Source of the DNA: an uncultured Muribaculaceae bacterium
GTDB taxonomy: Bacteria > Bacteroidota > Bacteroidia > Bacteroidales > Muribaculaceae
Direction: 5' to 3'
NCBI GenBank assembly: GCA_947381945.1
Contig: CANCXM010000028.1
Location: 1-39,783 of the forward strand
DNA: 39,783 nucleotides
In this document: positions 1-7,932 of the stretch, piece by piece
Layout of the letters: every line of letters begins with the position of its first letter
How positions within the stretch are numbered: the stretch's first letter is position 1
Position numbers and translations under genes: made by a program
The notes under the pieces: generated by a model
Told to the model about the DNA's origin: nothing
The model's database searches: none
Seen by the model: only the letters and a program-made list of their open reading frames with translations

Positions 1-400
1 GCCTGCGATTTGGGTATAGAGGGCTGAGATTTTGGTGAGGTAGCGCTCAATGGTTGTCCGTGAATAGTCCTGCTGAAGCATGGTCGCTACCCACGATCCG
101 AGATGGTTGTCGGTGAAGGTGGCGGATTGGGGATATTTCCGGAGTGAATTGATGAATGAGCTTGCGGCTTTCCATGTGATGCTCCCGTTTGCCTCTCCGC
201 AGATTGCACTTTCGACAGCGGATATGAGGTTTCCGATGGTAAGGCATTGAATTTCAGATGTGGAAGCTGTGTCGGTAGGGTGAACATCGGAAGGGGAGAC
301 GTTTAAATCGTTTCTTCCCCTTATTCCCTGTTCAATAGATTGGAAACAAAGGTTTTGCAAGGAGGTTTGGCTGTCTGTTCCTGTAAGGAAATCCGACATG
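1..400 (-). CDS. Tyrosine recombinase/integrase-like protein, N-terminal part (runs off the window)
   Basis: An open frame starts at ATG 398-400 and stays open to the left edge, giving 133 residues with no stop. The last ~35 residues (SWVATMLQQDYSRTTIERYL and onward) look like the SAM-like core-binding domain that precedes the catalytic domain of tyrosine site-specific recombinases: a Trp, an aliphatic-rich helix, a YS-x-TTIERYL turn, and a second helix ending LYTQIAG. The first ~70 residues are polar and resemble nothing I know. The catalytic R-H-R-Y residues would lie outside the window, so activity cannot be judged. A TAnnTTTG box and a hairpin lie just upstream. The family call rests on one helix pair, so it is moderate; the frame itself is well supported by its length. 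Confidence 0.62.
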
Positions 401-452
401 TCTTTGTCTAAGCAAGCTTGGTATCCTTTGTGAAGGGATACTAATTTGGGCG

Positions 453-460
453 CAAAGGTA
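453..460 (-). promoter_or_regulatory. Bacteroidota -7 box for the integrase-like gene
   Basis: The minus strand reads TACCTTTG, a match to TAnnTTTG, about 53 nt upstream of the ATG at 400. No TTTG sits at the normal ~20-nt spacing; the nearest, 12 nt upstream, lies inside a palindrome. The predicted leader holds a small dyad, GTATCC (421-426) with GGATAC (436-441). Confidence 0.5.
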
Positions 461-469
461 GTGAAAAAT

Positions 470-506
470 CCTCAAAAGTAGTGCGTTTTTCGCATCTTTT
501 TTGAGG
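470..506. terminator. Hairpin between the small lipoprotein gene and the integrase-like gene
   Basis: CCTCAAAA (470-477) pairs with TTTTGAGG (499-506), and inside it TGCG pairs with CGCA around a T5 loop. It lies ~80 nt downstream of the lipoprotein stop on the minus strand and directly upstream of the integrase -7 box. It could be a terminator or an operator; I cannot tell which. Confidence 0.4.
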
Positions 507-587
507 ATTGGTGTCTACATACGATTGTTTTTGCGGTCGTGGCAGTGTCTAATAAGTGGTATGGATTGAGATTATGGGCAGAGGGGG

Positions 588-1043
588 TCAGTCGTCGAGG
601 GCGTAGAGGATCTGGTAGTCGTGGGGTGGGTCGGGGGTGTAGTTGGGGTCGAATTGGGAGACGTAGGCTGAGAAGATGGTGGGTGTGAGGCGGTCGATCA
701 TCCAGTATTCTTCTCCCACGCCGGGGATGTAGAGGCTGATGATTGAATAGTCCTCAGGAGTGAAGTCCCAGTCGAAATAGCAGCGCAGTTCTCGTGGTGG
801 GAAGCCTTCTTCTTCATAATACGATTCCCAGACTCCGGTTCCGTCACCGAAAAAGTCCCAGTAGTCGCAGGCGTAGAATTCACGGCGGTCGGAGAGACGG
901 CCGCTGCTTTCGGTGAACCATGTCACTGATGTCAGGTTCATGAATATGTCGCCACGGTCGTCAAACATGTCATCGTCTTGACAGGAGGACGGGAGGATGA
1001 GGGTGGTTATGAAGACTAATGTGAGGATTACGGAGCGTTTCAT
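588..1043 (-). CDS. Small surface lipoprotein, function unknown
   Basis: A 151-residue protein from ATG 1043. A charged MKRS start and hydrophobic stretch end in PSSC, making Cys21 the likely lipidated residue. The next residues, QDDD, fit the acidic lipoprotein-export signal that directs Bacteroidota lipoproteins to the outer leaflet. The mature part is rich in Trp, Tyr, Phe, Asp and Glu, with an FxGDGTGVW turn and alternating beta-like segments, as in small lipocalin-like Bacteroidales lipoproteins; this family link is inferred. The frame extends upstream to 1214, but a -7 box at 1202-1209 falls inside that extension, so the start at 1043 is preferred. It is divergent from rplY and has no recognised partner. 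Confidence 0.72.
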   Translation of the reverse strand: MKRSVILTLVFITTLILPSSCQDDDMFDDRGDIFMNLTSVTWFTESSGRLSDRREFYACDYWDFFGDGTGVWESYYEEEGFPPRELRCYFDWDFTPEDYSIISLYIPGVGEEYWMIDRLTPTIFSAYVSQFDPNYTPDPPHDYQILYALDD

Positions 1044-1201
1044 ATTTTTCGTATGGGTGAAGCTGTTGATATAGTCTGTGGAATACAGTTGTGATTTTAA
1101 AATGAGGGAAAGATTGATTTCCGGATATCCCATCTGCCGTGATGGATGGCAAAATTGGATTTTGAGTGGAATGAATGGTGGAAATAATCTGTTGTCCGAC
1201 G

Positions 1202-1209
1202 CAAAGTTA
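1202..1209 (-). promoter_or_regulatory. -7 box for the small lipoprotein gene
   Basis: The minus strand reads TAACTTTG. It implies a leader of roughly 150 nt before ATG 1043 and excludes upstream starts near 1214. No clear -33 element was seen. Confidence 0.55.
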
Positions 1210-1276
1210 AGCAATAGGGTGGAGTAATTAATAATGTGAAGTTGCGATTTTTAGTTAAAGTTTGTGAAGCGTATGG

Positions 1277-1305
1277 TTGTGGAGCAGAAAATTTTCGTAA
1301 CTTTG
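1277..1305 (+). promoter_or_regulatory. Promoter of the rplY-pth-hslR operon
   Basis: TTG at 1277-1279 is followed after 18 nt by TAACTTTG at 1298-1305, a good match to the Bacteroidota primary-sigma promoter. The leader to the rplY ATG at 1401 is about 90 nt. Confidence 0.72.
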
Positions 1306-1400
1306 CAGTCACTTTTTAGCATCCCGTGTGATGGGAAATTAAGGAGCAATCGAATTACAACTTAATTTTGAGTAACACAATTTAAAAAATCCAATCAGAA

Positions 1401-2051
1401 ATGAAGACATTTCAACTGACCGCCGAGCCCCGTACTGACCTCGGCAAGAAGGCTGCTCAGGCCCTCCGCAAAGAAAACAAAATCCCCGTTGTCCTCAATG
1501 GCGGTGATGTTATCGCTCTTCCTTACGACAAGGAACTCAAACCCGGTGAAAAAGTAGTTGAAATCGGCAATGGCAAGGGCCTCATCACTACCGACCTCGT
1601 AGTGACTCAGGACGCTGTCCGCAAGCTGGTTTACACTCCCGATATTTACGCTATCGAGCTTACTGTCAATGGTGAGACCCGCATGGCTGTCCTCAAGGAT
1701 ATCCAGTTCCACCCCGTGAAGGATCAGATCCTCCATATCGACCTTCTCGAAGTAAGCGACAAGAAGCCCGTTGCTATCGAGGTTCCCGTTAAGCTCGAAG
1801 GCCACGCCGAAGGTGTTAAGGCCGGTGGTAAGCTCAACCTCTCTATGAAGAAAATCCGTGTTAAGGCTATCTATACCGAAATTCCCGAGCGCGTTGTCAT
1901 CAACGTTGACCACCTCGGTCTCGGCAAGACCCTCCAGATTGGTGAACTCCACTTCGATGGTCTTGAACTCATGAACGCCAAGAATGCCGTTGTCTGCGCT
2001 GTGCAGCTCACTCGTGCAGCCCGTGGTGCTCAGGCCAACGCCGGCAACTAA
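1401..2051 (+). CDS. rplY: 50S ribosomal protein L25/general stress protein Ctc
   Basis: This 216-residue protein has the two-domain layout of the Ctc/TL5 form of L25. The N-terminal ~95 residues are the 5S rRNA-binding beta barrel ([20 protein letters not shown], later HVDLLEV-like [11 protein letters not shown]), and a C-terminal beta domain follows ([16 protein letters not shown]). It binds 5S rRNA at the central protuberance of the 50S subunit. The C-terminus ends in an Ala/Gly/Asn tail. It is first in an operon with pth and an S4-domain gene, all serving translation. Codon use is restricted and C-ending, as expected of a highly expressed gene. Confidence 0.96.
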   Translation: MKTFQLTAEPRTDLGKKAAQALRKENKIPVVLNGGDVIALPYDKELKPGEKVVEIGNGKGLITTDLVVTQDAVRKLVYTPDIYAIELTVNGETRMAVLKDIQFHPVKDQILHIDLLEVSDKKPVAIEVPVKLEGHAEGVKAGGKLNLSMKKIRVKAIYTEIPERVVINVDHLGLGKTLQIGELHFDGLELMNAKNAVVCAVQLTRAARGAQANAGN

Positions 2052-2157
2052 GCTTAGCCGCTTAGTCGAAATCTTAGCAACAGATTTTCTCAAAGTTCGT
2101 GTGACGGAGGGGAAATCTGTTGTTTTGTTTATCAAATGCCCTCTAAAATTGCTAATT

Positions 2158-2721
2158 ATGAAATATTTAATTGTCGGACTTGGAAATATCGGGCCGGAAT
2201 ATGCCATGACCCGCCACAATGCGGGTTTCAGAGTGGCCGATGCGCTTGCTGAAAGCGGCGGGGCCACATTTTCGACCGAACGTTATGGCGATATTGCCAG
2301 GATGAGGGTCAAGAATGCCCAGTTGGTCATTCTGAAGCCTTCGACCTATATGAATCTTTCGGGTAATGCCGTGCGCTACTGGAAGGAGAAAGAGGGGGTG
2401 GACAACAGTCAGATTCTCGTGATTGTCGACGACTGCGCCCTTCCCTTCGGAGCCATCCGCATCAAACCCCGTGGAAGCGATGCCGGACATAACGGCCTTA
2501 AGAACATTGCCCAGATGCTCGGGACGCAGGATTATCCACGCCTGAAATTTGGAATTGGAAATGATTTTCCGCGCGGAACGCAGATTGACTATGTGCTTGG
2601 CCGTTTCACGGATGATGAGGAAAAGGCAATGGGTGCGCGCATAGAGCTTGCGGTTGACGCTGTGAAGACTTTCTGTCTTGCCGGAATTCAGACGGCAATG
2701 AACATGTATAACAATAAATAA
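2158..2721 (+). CDS. pth: Peptidyl-tRNA hydrolase
   Basis: A 187-residue cytosolic enzyme that frees tRNA from peptidyl-tRNAs dropped by the ribosome. It starts [15 protein letters not shown] and carries the family residues in register: catalytic His20 in TRHNAGF, Asn66 in STYMNLSG, the acidic pair at 91-92 in VDDCALPFG, and the GHNGLKN motif near 110-116. Length and order match bacterial Pth. The frame extends upstream to 1984, but that part overlaps the end of rplY and has no similarity to Pth, so ATG 2158 is used. It lies 106 nt after rplY and 9 nt before the next gene. Confidence 0.97.
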   Translation: MKYLIVGLGNIGPEYAMTRHNAGFRVADALAESGGATFSTERYGDIARMRVKNAQLVILKPSTYMNLSGNAVRYWKEKEGVDNSQILVIVDDCALPFGAIRIKPRGSDAGHNGLKNIAQMLGTQDYPRLKFGIGNDFPRGTQIDYVLGRFTDDEEKAMGARIELAVDAVKTFCLAGIQTAMNMYNNK

Positions 2722-2730
2722 GCTGCTTCC

Positions 2731-3159
2731 ATGAATGAGGTGAGAATCGACAAATGGCTCTGGGCGATGCGTGTGTTCAAGACGCGTACCGTCGCTACCG
2801 AGGCGTGCAAGAAAGGTCGCGTCTATGTCGGCAATGTCATAGCAAAGCCTTCGAGGACCATAAAGGTCGGAGATGTGATTAATGTGCGCAAGCCGCCGGT
2901 GACTTATTCTTTTCGTGTGCTTGCGCTTGCACAGAACCGTCTCGGTGCAAAGCTCGTCCCCGAATACATGGAGAATATCACTCCCAAGAGTGAGCTTGAT
3001 TTGCTTGAGGTTGTAAAAATCTCCGGATTCATTGATCGCCGCAAAGGCCTTGGCCGTCCGACTAAGCGTGAAGGCCGTGAGCTTGCACAGTTTACCGAGT
3101 CGATGTCCGACGGATGGGATTTTGATTTCCTTGACGATATGGACGAGGATGAGGAGTAG
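2731..3159 (+). CDS. hslR: S4-domain RNA-binding protein, Hsp15-like
   Basis: A 142-residue protein whose first ~65 residues form an S4 RNA-binding fold (VRIDKWLWAMRVFKTRTVAT, then KGRVYVGN and IKVGDVI), the hallmark of Hsp15/RqcH-partner-type proteins that bind stalled 50S-peptidyl-tRNA complexes. The C-terminal half is basic (RRKGLGRPTKREGR) and ends in an acidic tail of Asp/Glu. The ATG is 9 nt after pth and a strong hairpin terminator follows, so it closes the operon. The symbol follows the E. coli homologue; the exact role in this lineage is inferred. Confidence 0.88.
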   Translation: MNEVRIDKWLWAMRVFKTRTVATEACKKGRVYVGNVIAKPSRTIKVGDVINVRKPPVTYSFRVLALAQNRLGAKLVPEYMENITPKSELDLLEVVKISGFIDRRKGLGRPTKREGRELAQFTESMSDGWDFDFLDDMDEDEE

Positions 3160-3205
3160 TCTGCGTGAAGCTTTCTCACGGGCTCCGGAATATATGAAAA
3201 TTACA

Positions 3206-3244
3206 AAATCGGGATTCCTTGTCGTCGAGGAATCCCGATTTTTA
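3206..3244 (+). terminator. Intrinsic terminator of the rplY operon
   Basis: A perfect 14-bp stem pairs 3206-3219 with 3228-3241 around an 8-nt loop (tgtcgtcg) and ends in a short T run. It begins 47 nt after the hslR stop. Confidence 0.9.
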
Positions 3245-3363
3245 TCAAGAGAGGGAAAATGAGCTGTTCAATTCGGACTTGATTCGTTTCTTCCGGTTTA
3301 TCATTAGGGGTTTACCGGGGATGTCCGTATGGTTTTTAAGTTGCGATGCAAGGTGCTCCTGCC

Positions 3364-3519
3364 TTATGGACGGCTGGGAGATGCGGGGACTGACCAGTCG
3401 GCCACAAAATCAGTATTCGGAGTGACGGCTACGCTTTTCTTAATCGTTTTAACGATAGTGCCTACCACGTTTCCGAAAAAATCGTCGTGTACTGTGTTAA
3501 ATTTGTCTTTCATTTCCAT
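3364..3519 (-). CDS. Possible small protein of 51 residues, unknown
   Basis: On the minus strand ATG 3519 (or ATG 3513, two codons later) opens a 51-residue frame: a polar start MEMKDKFNTVHDD, a short amphipathic stretch FFGNVVGTIVKTIKK, and a Pro/Ser-rich end. It ends at TAA 3364-3366. It is the only reading of this 600-nt gap that looks protein-like, but there is no clear promoter or ribosome site and I recognise no family. The rest of 3245-3760 shows only AT-rich sequence, with nothing else supported. Confidence 0.35.
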   Translation of the reverse strand: MEMKDKFNTVHDDFFGNVVGTIVKTIKKSVAVTPNTDFVADWSVPASPSRP

Positions 3520-3760
3520 TGTGTTTAGGGTTGTGTTTACGTTAGATGCAATAAATCTTCAATAGAATAACGGTAATACAGGGAAAAGGTTCAGTCAATA
3601 TGCGCTAAATTTATGCAAAAATTGCAAAAAATAGCGGTGTCAGATTGAAGAGGCTGAAATGATAGGGCTTTTCAGTCAAAAAATAAAAATTCTGTAGAGT
3701 CGGTGGAAGTGACATTCCGGTGTGTGATGCATCATTGCTATGCAGATGCTTTCGGGAGTG

Positions 3761-4546
3761 TCACAGGTCGATTGTGAAACGGTCGGTGGAAAGATAAGCC
3801 GGGAAGCGTTCACGTCCTTCTTTTAGATTCTGTAGGTCAAGGAGCGCATAGATGTGTCCGTTGCGCCGTGTCTCCTTGATGTCATCGCCAAGATTGTCGA
3901 AGATGACTGACATCCCGGTGGTGTAGTCTCCGAATTTATCCGAGCCGGTGCGGTTGCATCCGACGGTGTAAATCTGGTTCTCGACGGCTCTTGCGCTCAG
4001 GAGAAGTTTGAATTGTTTTACGCGGGCGACCGGCCAATTGGAGGGAACGATGAGCAGGTCATAAAGGTTTTCGGGTTGGTTGCGTGTCCACACCGGGAAG
4101 CGCAGGTCGTAGCATACGACGAGCTTAATGTTCCATCCACGGTAGCGGATTGTCGGGGGCAGTGCATTGCCGGGTGTGTAGGTCCGGCTCTCTGACGAGA
4201 TGGGGAAGAGATGGCGCTTGTCGGTGAATGTGACATCGCCCATAGGTTCGACGAAAAATGCCCGGTTGTAATATGTGCCGTTGTCGCCTTTTGCAAGAAA
4301 ACTTCCTGCTATGGCGAAGCCGAAATATTGTGCCCATCGTTTCAACGTGTCCACGGTATGGCCGTCGTTGGTTTCCGCAACTTCGGCTATTGTTTTCGCG
4401 TCAGGAACGAATGATGTGGTGAACAGTTCGGGCAGAACGACAATGTCGGTGTCGGGTTCGACCTGATTGAGCTGATGGGCAGCGGAAATCAGATTGTTTT
4501 CCACATCGGCATACGCAATGTCAAACGGTATGGCACAAATTTTCAT
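3761..4546 (-). CDS. Carbon-nitrogen hydrolase (nitrilase superfamily, omega-amidase-like)
   Basis: About 261 residues from ATG 4546. The nitrilase-fold Glu-Lys-Cys triad is visible in order: Glu in VVLPELFTTSF, Lys in FTDKRHLFP, Cys in VVCYDLRFPVW. The conserved LLIVPSNWP and RAVENQIYTVGCNR segments follow. The closest well-known relatives are YafV/omega-amidases that hydrolyse alpha-ketoglutaramate or related amides in the cytosol; the exact substrate is inferred. The frame extends to a GTG at 4594 and has another ATG at 4558, but family members normally begin at the MKI stretch, so 4546 is chosen. It is last of three minus-strand genes with an acyltransferase and a hypothetical. Confidence 0.88.
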   Translation of the reverse strand: MKICAIPFDIAYADVENNLISAAHQLNQVEPDTDIVVLPELFTTSFVPDAKTIAEVAETNDGHTVDTLKRWAQYFGFAIAGSFLAKGDNGTYYNRAFFVEPMGDVTFTDKRHLFPISSESRTYTPGNALPPTIRYRGWNIKLVVCYDLRFPVWTRNQPENLYDLLIVPSNWPVARVKQFKLLLSARAVENQIYTVGCNRTGSDKFGDYTTGMSVIFDNLGDDIKETRRNGHIYALLDLQNLKEGRERFPAYLSTDRFTIDL

Positions 4547-4607
4547 TCCTTGATTCATTGATGGTGACAGGGATTCAGGGGCCTTACGGCTCACAGAACG
4601 GGATTTT

Positions 4608-5144
4608 TCAGATAGTGAAGTTCTCGGGCTTGATGCCGTCGAAAACGCTGTAGTATTTCTTTATTTCAGCCATGTCGGCTTCGATGTCCCCGGTCGGGTG
4701 GTAGGTGCGTTCGAGATGAACAGTCTTGTTTGCTGCATCTATCGCACCCAGGACAATCGGGACACCGGCGCCGTAGGCAATGCGCAGGAAGCCTGTTCGC
4801 CACTCGCTCACCCTTGCGCGTGTCCCCTCAGGGGTGATTGCGAGCGACATTTTGGTCGATGCGTTGAACTTGGCAATCAGCACATCGGTCAGTGAAGAGC
4901 CACGTCGGCGGGGGACAGGGATTCCTCCGAAAGCTTTGAAGAGCAGGTTCATCGGAAAGAAGAACCATGTTTCCTTGATGAGAAATCCGGCTTGGCGGCC
5001 GAGCGACCAATAGGCGAGTTTTCCGAGTACAAAGTCCCAGTTGGATGTGTGGGGTGCCACGCAGATTATACATTTTGGATAATCGGGTACGGTACAGCAT
5101 ACTTTCCAGCCGAAAAGCTTCAATAATGATTTGCTAATGGACAT
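4608..5144 (-). CDS. PlsC-like 1-acyl-glycerol-phosphate acyltransferase family protein
   Basis: A 178-residue protein with the acyltransferase HX4D motif (HTSNWD, near residue 33), the KETWFFFP and FGGIPVPRRR block, and the substrate-side ITPEGTR motif. These define the PlsC/lysophospholipid acyltransferase superfamily, whose members transfer acyl chains to lysophosphatidate or other lipid acceptors at the inner membrane. It is shorter than classical PlsC (~240) and lacks an N-terminal membrane helix, as in a compact Bacteroidota subgroup; the acceptor is unknown. ATG 5144 is preferred over an in-frame GTG at 5150. The next gene upstream ends its coding 44 nt away. Confidence 0.85.
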   Translation of the reverse strand: MSISKSLLKLFGWKVCCTVPDYPKCIICVAPHTSNWDFVLGKLAYWSLGRQAGFLIKETWFFFPMNLLFKAFGGIPVPRRRGSSLTDVLIAKFNASTKMSLAITPEGTRARVSEWRTGFLRIAYGAGVPIVLGAIDAANKTVHLERTYHPTGDIEADMAEIKKYYSVFDGIKPENFTI

Positions 5145-5188
5145 AATCACTCGGAATTACGGAATTGTTCTTGTTGTCGGTGGTAATC

Positions 5189-5554
5189 TTACGCTTTGAG
5201 AGCGGCGATGTTGGCGTCCTTCTGTTCCTGAGGCAGTGTTGCATTCATCTTCTTGACGATTGCCTCGATGTGGGCATTGAATTCAGCTTTCAGCTTGCCG
5301 AAGGCTGCTGCGAAATAGGCACGGCGTGCCTTGCGGTACTCGCCACCGTTTGCGAATGCCTTGGGCGACTGGGGGAAGGTGATGCTGATGCGGCGGAGCG
5401 CGTTTTCCTGAAGGTCGGCGAGCTCGTAGATGATGGCGTTGAGCTGCTCGCGGTCAATACCGGGAACGGTGATTTTGGCCACTACGCATTCGCCTGCGAG
5501 TGCGCCGCATATCATGCGGATTTCTTTTTTAAGGAGTCGTTTGTTGGAAGCCAT
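5189..5554 (-). CDS. Conserved Bacteroidales hypothetical protein
   Basis: A 121-residue, Ala- and charge-rich, mostly helical protein with no signal peptide or membrane segment. It begins MASNKRLLKKEIRMICGALA and continues with long predicted helices (DREQLNAIIYELADLQENAL; YRKARRAYFAAAFGKLKAEF), ending in a Lys/Ala-rich tail. I know of no assigned function for this type. A TAnnTTTG box lies upstream at 5632-5639, so it probably heads the three-gene unit with the acyltransferase and the amidohydrolase. The reading frame is convincing from length, its own promoter and a clean start. Confidence 0.72.
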   Translation of the reverse strand: MASNKRLLKKEIRMICGALAGECVVAKITVPGIDREQLNAIIYELADLQENALRRISITFPQSPKAFANGGEYRKARRAYFAAAFGKLKAEFNAHIEAIVKKMNATLPQEQKDANIAALKA

Positions 5555-5631
5555 TGCTTTTCGTGGGTTAAGGGTTAGTAGTAGGCTTGCTTGAATTAGC
5601 TCATGAAAGCATGAATTGGCAAGTCATATTG

Positions 5632-5639
5632 CAAATTTA
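5632..5639 (-). promoter_or_regulatory. -7 box upstream of the 121-residue hypothetical
   Basis: The minus strand reads TAAATTTG, ~78 nt before ATG 5554 and just after the thrC stop. No clear -33 TTG at normal spacing. It suggests the downstream genes do not depend on thrC readthrough. Confidence 0.5.
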
Positions 5640-5655
5640 ACAAAAAAGTATTGAT

Positions 5656-6975
5656 TTACGTTGCAGAAAGCAGAAATTTTTTCAATGCCGGGAGTGAGGG
5701 AGTGATGCGAGGAGTCGGGTGATGCTCGCTGACATCCTCCGTCGTGGCTATCATGGGTGCTGTGAATTTCACTCCAGTTATGCTCTCGACAGTCTTCGGG
5801 AATTTCGAGGGGTGGGCCGTGGCGAGGAATATGCCTTTCTCTCCCGAGGAGAGATTGCGGCGCAAGGCCCGGTAGGCTGTTGCGCCGTGCGGATCCATTA
5901 CATAGCCGTTGCGGTCATACACTTCCTTCATGCATTCTGCAATTTCCGCGTCAGAGAAGGAGTAGCCGGTCATGTCGCGGTGGATGCGCTCATAGTCGCC
6001 GTCATAAAGGTCAAGGATACGGGAAAAGTTCGAAGGATTGCCTACGTCCATTGCACAGGCGATTGTGCGCACCGGGGTCTGCGGCGTGAATTTACCGTTG
6101 GAGAGATAGCGGGCGAAGGGGTCGTTTACGTTGTTTGCTATCACGAAACGGCTGACCGGAAGCCCCATTCTCATTGCCAATAGTCCGGCCGTCAGGTTCC
6201 CGAGATTGCCGCAGGGTACGGAGATGACCACCTTGTCCGTGCATGGACGGTCGACCGATTCGTTGCGCAGGAACTGGCTGTAGCCGTAGAAGTAGTAGAA
6301 CATCTGCGGAAGCAGACGGCAGACATTGATGGAATTTGCGGAGGTGATGTTCATCTCTTCCCTCAGATGTGGATCCACAAAGGCTTCTTTCACCACTCTC
6401 TGGCAGTCATCGAAGGTTCCCATGACCTCAATGGGATAGACGTTGTCACCGAGCGATGTGAACTGATGGCGCTGCATTGCCGTCAGTCCGCGCTCCGGAT
6501 AGAGGACGAAAACCTTCACGCCCGGGACCTTGTGGAAACCTGCTGCAACCGCCCCTCCGGAGTCTCCGGAAGTGGCGACAAGTACGTTGACCTCCTTGTC
6601 GGCAGGATTGGAAAAATGACTGATGATGCGGGCAAGGAAGCGCGCGCCGACATCCTTGAATGCAAGCGTGGGACCGTGGAAAAGTTCGAGGGCATAGATG
6701 TCGCTGTCGATTTTCCTTAACGGAATTTCGAAAGAGAAGGTGTCGAATACGATTTGCTTGAGCTCTGCCGCATCAATGATTTCGCCGAGCACGGATGTCG
6801 CGACGATGTAGGCGATTTCGCAGACCGACATCTCACCTATATTATTAAAGAATGCACGGGGGATGACCGGAATGCGTTCGGGCATGTAAAGTCCGCCGTC
6901 GGGTGCAAGTCCGGTCATGACAGCTTCTTCAAGCGAAGCGGGTGGGCATTGTCCGTTTGTGCTGTAGAACTGCAT
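5656..6975 (-). CDS. thrC: Threonine synthase
   Basis: A 439-residue PLP enzyme that converts O-phosphohomoserine to threonine and phosphate, the last step of threonine synthesis. The start MQFYSTNGQCPPASLEEAV and GLAPDGGLYMPE are typical of the ThrC subfamily. The PLP lysine is Lys107 in HGPTLAFKDVGARFL. The phosphate-binding loop ATSGDSGGAVAAGF and the VPCGNLGNLTAGLLA segment follow. Length fits bacterial ThrC. It has its own promoter at 7000-7031, and no other threonine genes sit next to it. Confidence 0.96.
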   Translation of the reverse strand: MQFYSTNGQCPPASLEEAVMTGLAPDGGLYMPERIPVIPRAFFNNIGEMSVCEIAYIVATSVLGEIIDAAELKQIVFDTFSFEIPLRKIDSDIYALELFHGPTLAFKDVGARFLARIISHFSNPADKEVNVLVATSGDSGGAVAAGFHKVPGVKVFVLYPERGLTAMQRHQFTSLGDNVYPIEVMGTFDDCQRVVKEAFVDPHLREEMNITSANSINVCRLLPQMFYYFYGYSQFLRNESVDRPCTDKVVISVPCGNLGNLTAGLLAMRMGLPVSRFVIANNVNDPFARYLSNGKFTPQTPVRTIACAMDVGNPSNFSRILDLYDGDYERIHRDMTGYSFSDAEIAECMKEVYDRNGYVMDPHGATAYRALRRNLSSGEKGIFLATAHPSKFPKTVESITGVKFTAPMIATTEDVSEHHPTPRITPSLPALKKFLLSAT

Positions 6976-6999
6976 GAGTTATTGTAGAAATAGGTCAAG

Positions 7000-7031
7000 C
7001 AAATTTATGAAATTCCAAACGAAGCCCCAAA
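7000..7031 (-). promoter_or_regulatory. Promoter of thrC
   Basis: On the minus strand TTTG (7031-7028) is followed after 20 nt by TAAATTTG (7007-7000), both at consensus spacing, 25 nt before ATG 6975. Confidence 0.68.
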
Positions 7032-7058
7032 GGCGGATTGTTAATTTAACAGAAAATG

Positions 7059-7403
7059 CTAAAAAATTATCTGTGCAAGCGAATCGCAGTTTTCCTTGAT
7101 GTAGTCAGTGAAACCGCGCTCGTAGTCCACAGAGGACTGACGGCCGAATTTCGACTCGATGTTGCTCATCCGTGCGCGTACTTCGAGCAGCCCGTCCTGC
7201 ACACGGTCCTCGCTGCCGACATTTTCAAGAAGGAGGCGCGCATGTTCCGCGCCAAGCCCGTAGGCATTCTGATCGACGACTCTCGACGATACCTTCTGGC
7301 TGTTTTTAGGGGAAGAGTTGTCGCCGCCACAAGATGTCATTACTGTCATTCCACCTGAAAAGAGGATGGTGGTCAGGATGATTGCCTTTAAAGATTTTAT
7401 CAT
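7059..7403 (-). CDS. Small lipoprotein, function unknown
   Basis: A 114-residue protein from ATG 7403, whose start overlaps the exonuclease stop as ATGA. The hydrophobic leader ends VMTSC, so Cys25 is the likely lipidation site; the following GGDNSS lacks a strong acidic export signal at +2 to +4. The mature part is predicted helical and acidic (ARLLLENVGSEDRVQDGLLEV, YERGFTDYI). No known domain. It is last in the porQ-cmk-ispH-exonuclease cluster. A frame start at 7430 exists but would lose the signal-peptide geometry. Confidence 0.72.
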   Translation of the reverse strand: MIKSLKAIILTTILFSGGMTVMTSCGGDNSSPKNSQKVSSRVVDQNAYGLGAEHARLLLENVGSEDRVQDGLLEVRARMSNIESKFGRQSSVDYERGFTDYIKENCDSLAQIIF

Positions 7404-7900
7404 AGGATTGCCATTGCGATTTTCGCACACCCTTCGGCATCGGCGAGGGCGTTGTGGTGGTTATAGAACGGAATGCCGAGAAATTCGCAGACGTAGGGGA
7501 GAGAGTAGGATGAGAGAAGGGTGCGGGGGAATTTCCGGCGGGCGGTCTGGAAGGTGCAGAAGAATGGATAGTCGGGATAGTCCATGCTGTAGGCGCGGTG
7601 CGCTGCGCGGATGCAGCGTTCGTCGAATGCTTTGTTGTGAGCTACGAGCGGCAACTTGCCTATCATCTTGTCGATGTCGCGCCAGACTTCACTGAACACG
7701 CGGGCATTTTCCGTGTCCTTGCGCCCGATTCCGTGAATGTTGAGGGTGAAATGACGGAAGTAGTATTCCGGTTCGGGTTTGACAAGTTCATAGAAACGGT
7801 CGACGATGCAACCGTCGACAACCTTGACGGCAGCAATGGCGCAGATTGAGGTTGGTTCTGCGTTGGCGGTCTCGACGTCGATGGCAACAAAATTATCCAT
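7400..7900 (-). CDS. DEDDh 3'-5' exonuclease (DnaQ/RNase T-type)
   Basis: A 166-residue protein made almost entirely of one exonuclease domain. The three acidic motifs are in place: ExoI DVET with Asp8 and Glu10, ExoII with Asp93 in HNKAFDE, and ExoIII with His149 and Asp154 in HHNALADAEG, which makes it the DEDDh type. Such stand-alone domains trim 3' ends of DNA or RNA or act in proofreading; the substrate here is unknown. The start lies 32 nt after the ispH stop and the stop overlaps the next lipoprotein gene. A second DEDDh exonuclease is at 34078-34839. Confidence 0.92.
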   Translation of the reverse strand: MDNFVAIDVETANAEPTSICAIAAVKVVDGCIVDRFYELVKPEPEYYFRHFTLNIHGIGRKDTENARVFSEVWRDIDKMIGKLPLVAHNKAFDERCIRAAHRAYSMDYPDYPFFCTFQTARRKFPRTLLSSYSLPYVCEFLGIPFYNHHNALADAEGCAKIAMAIL

Positions 7901-7932
7901 GCTTACTATATATAATAGGTGTGGGATTCCCT

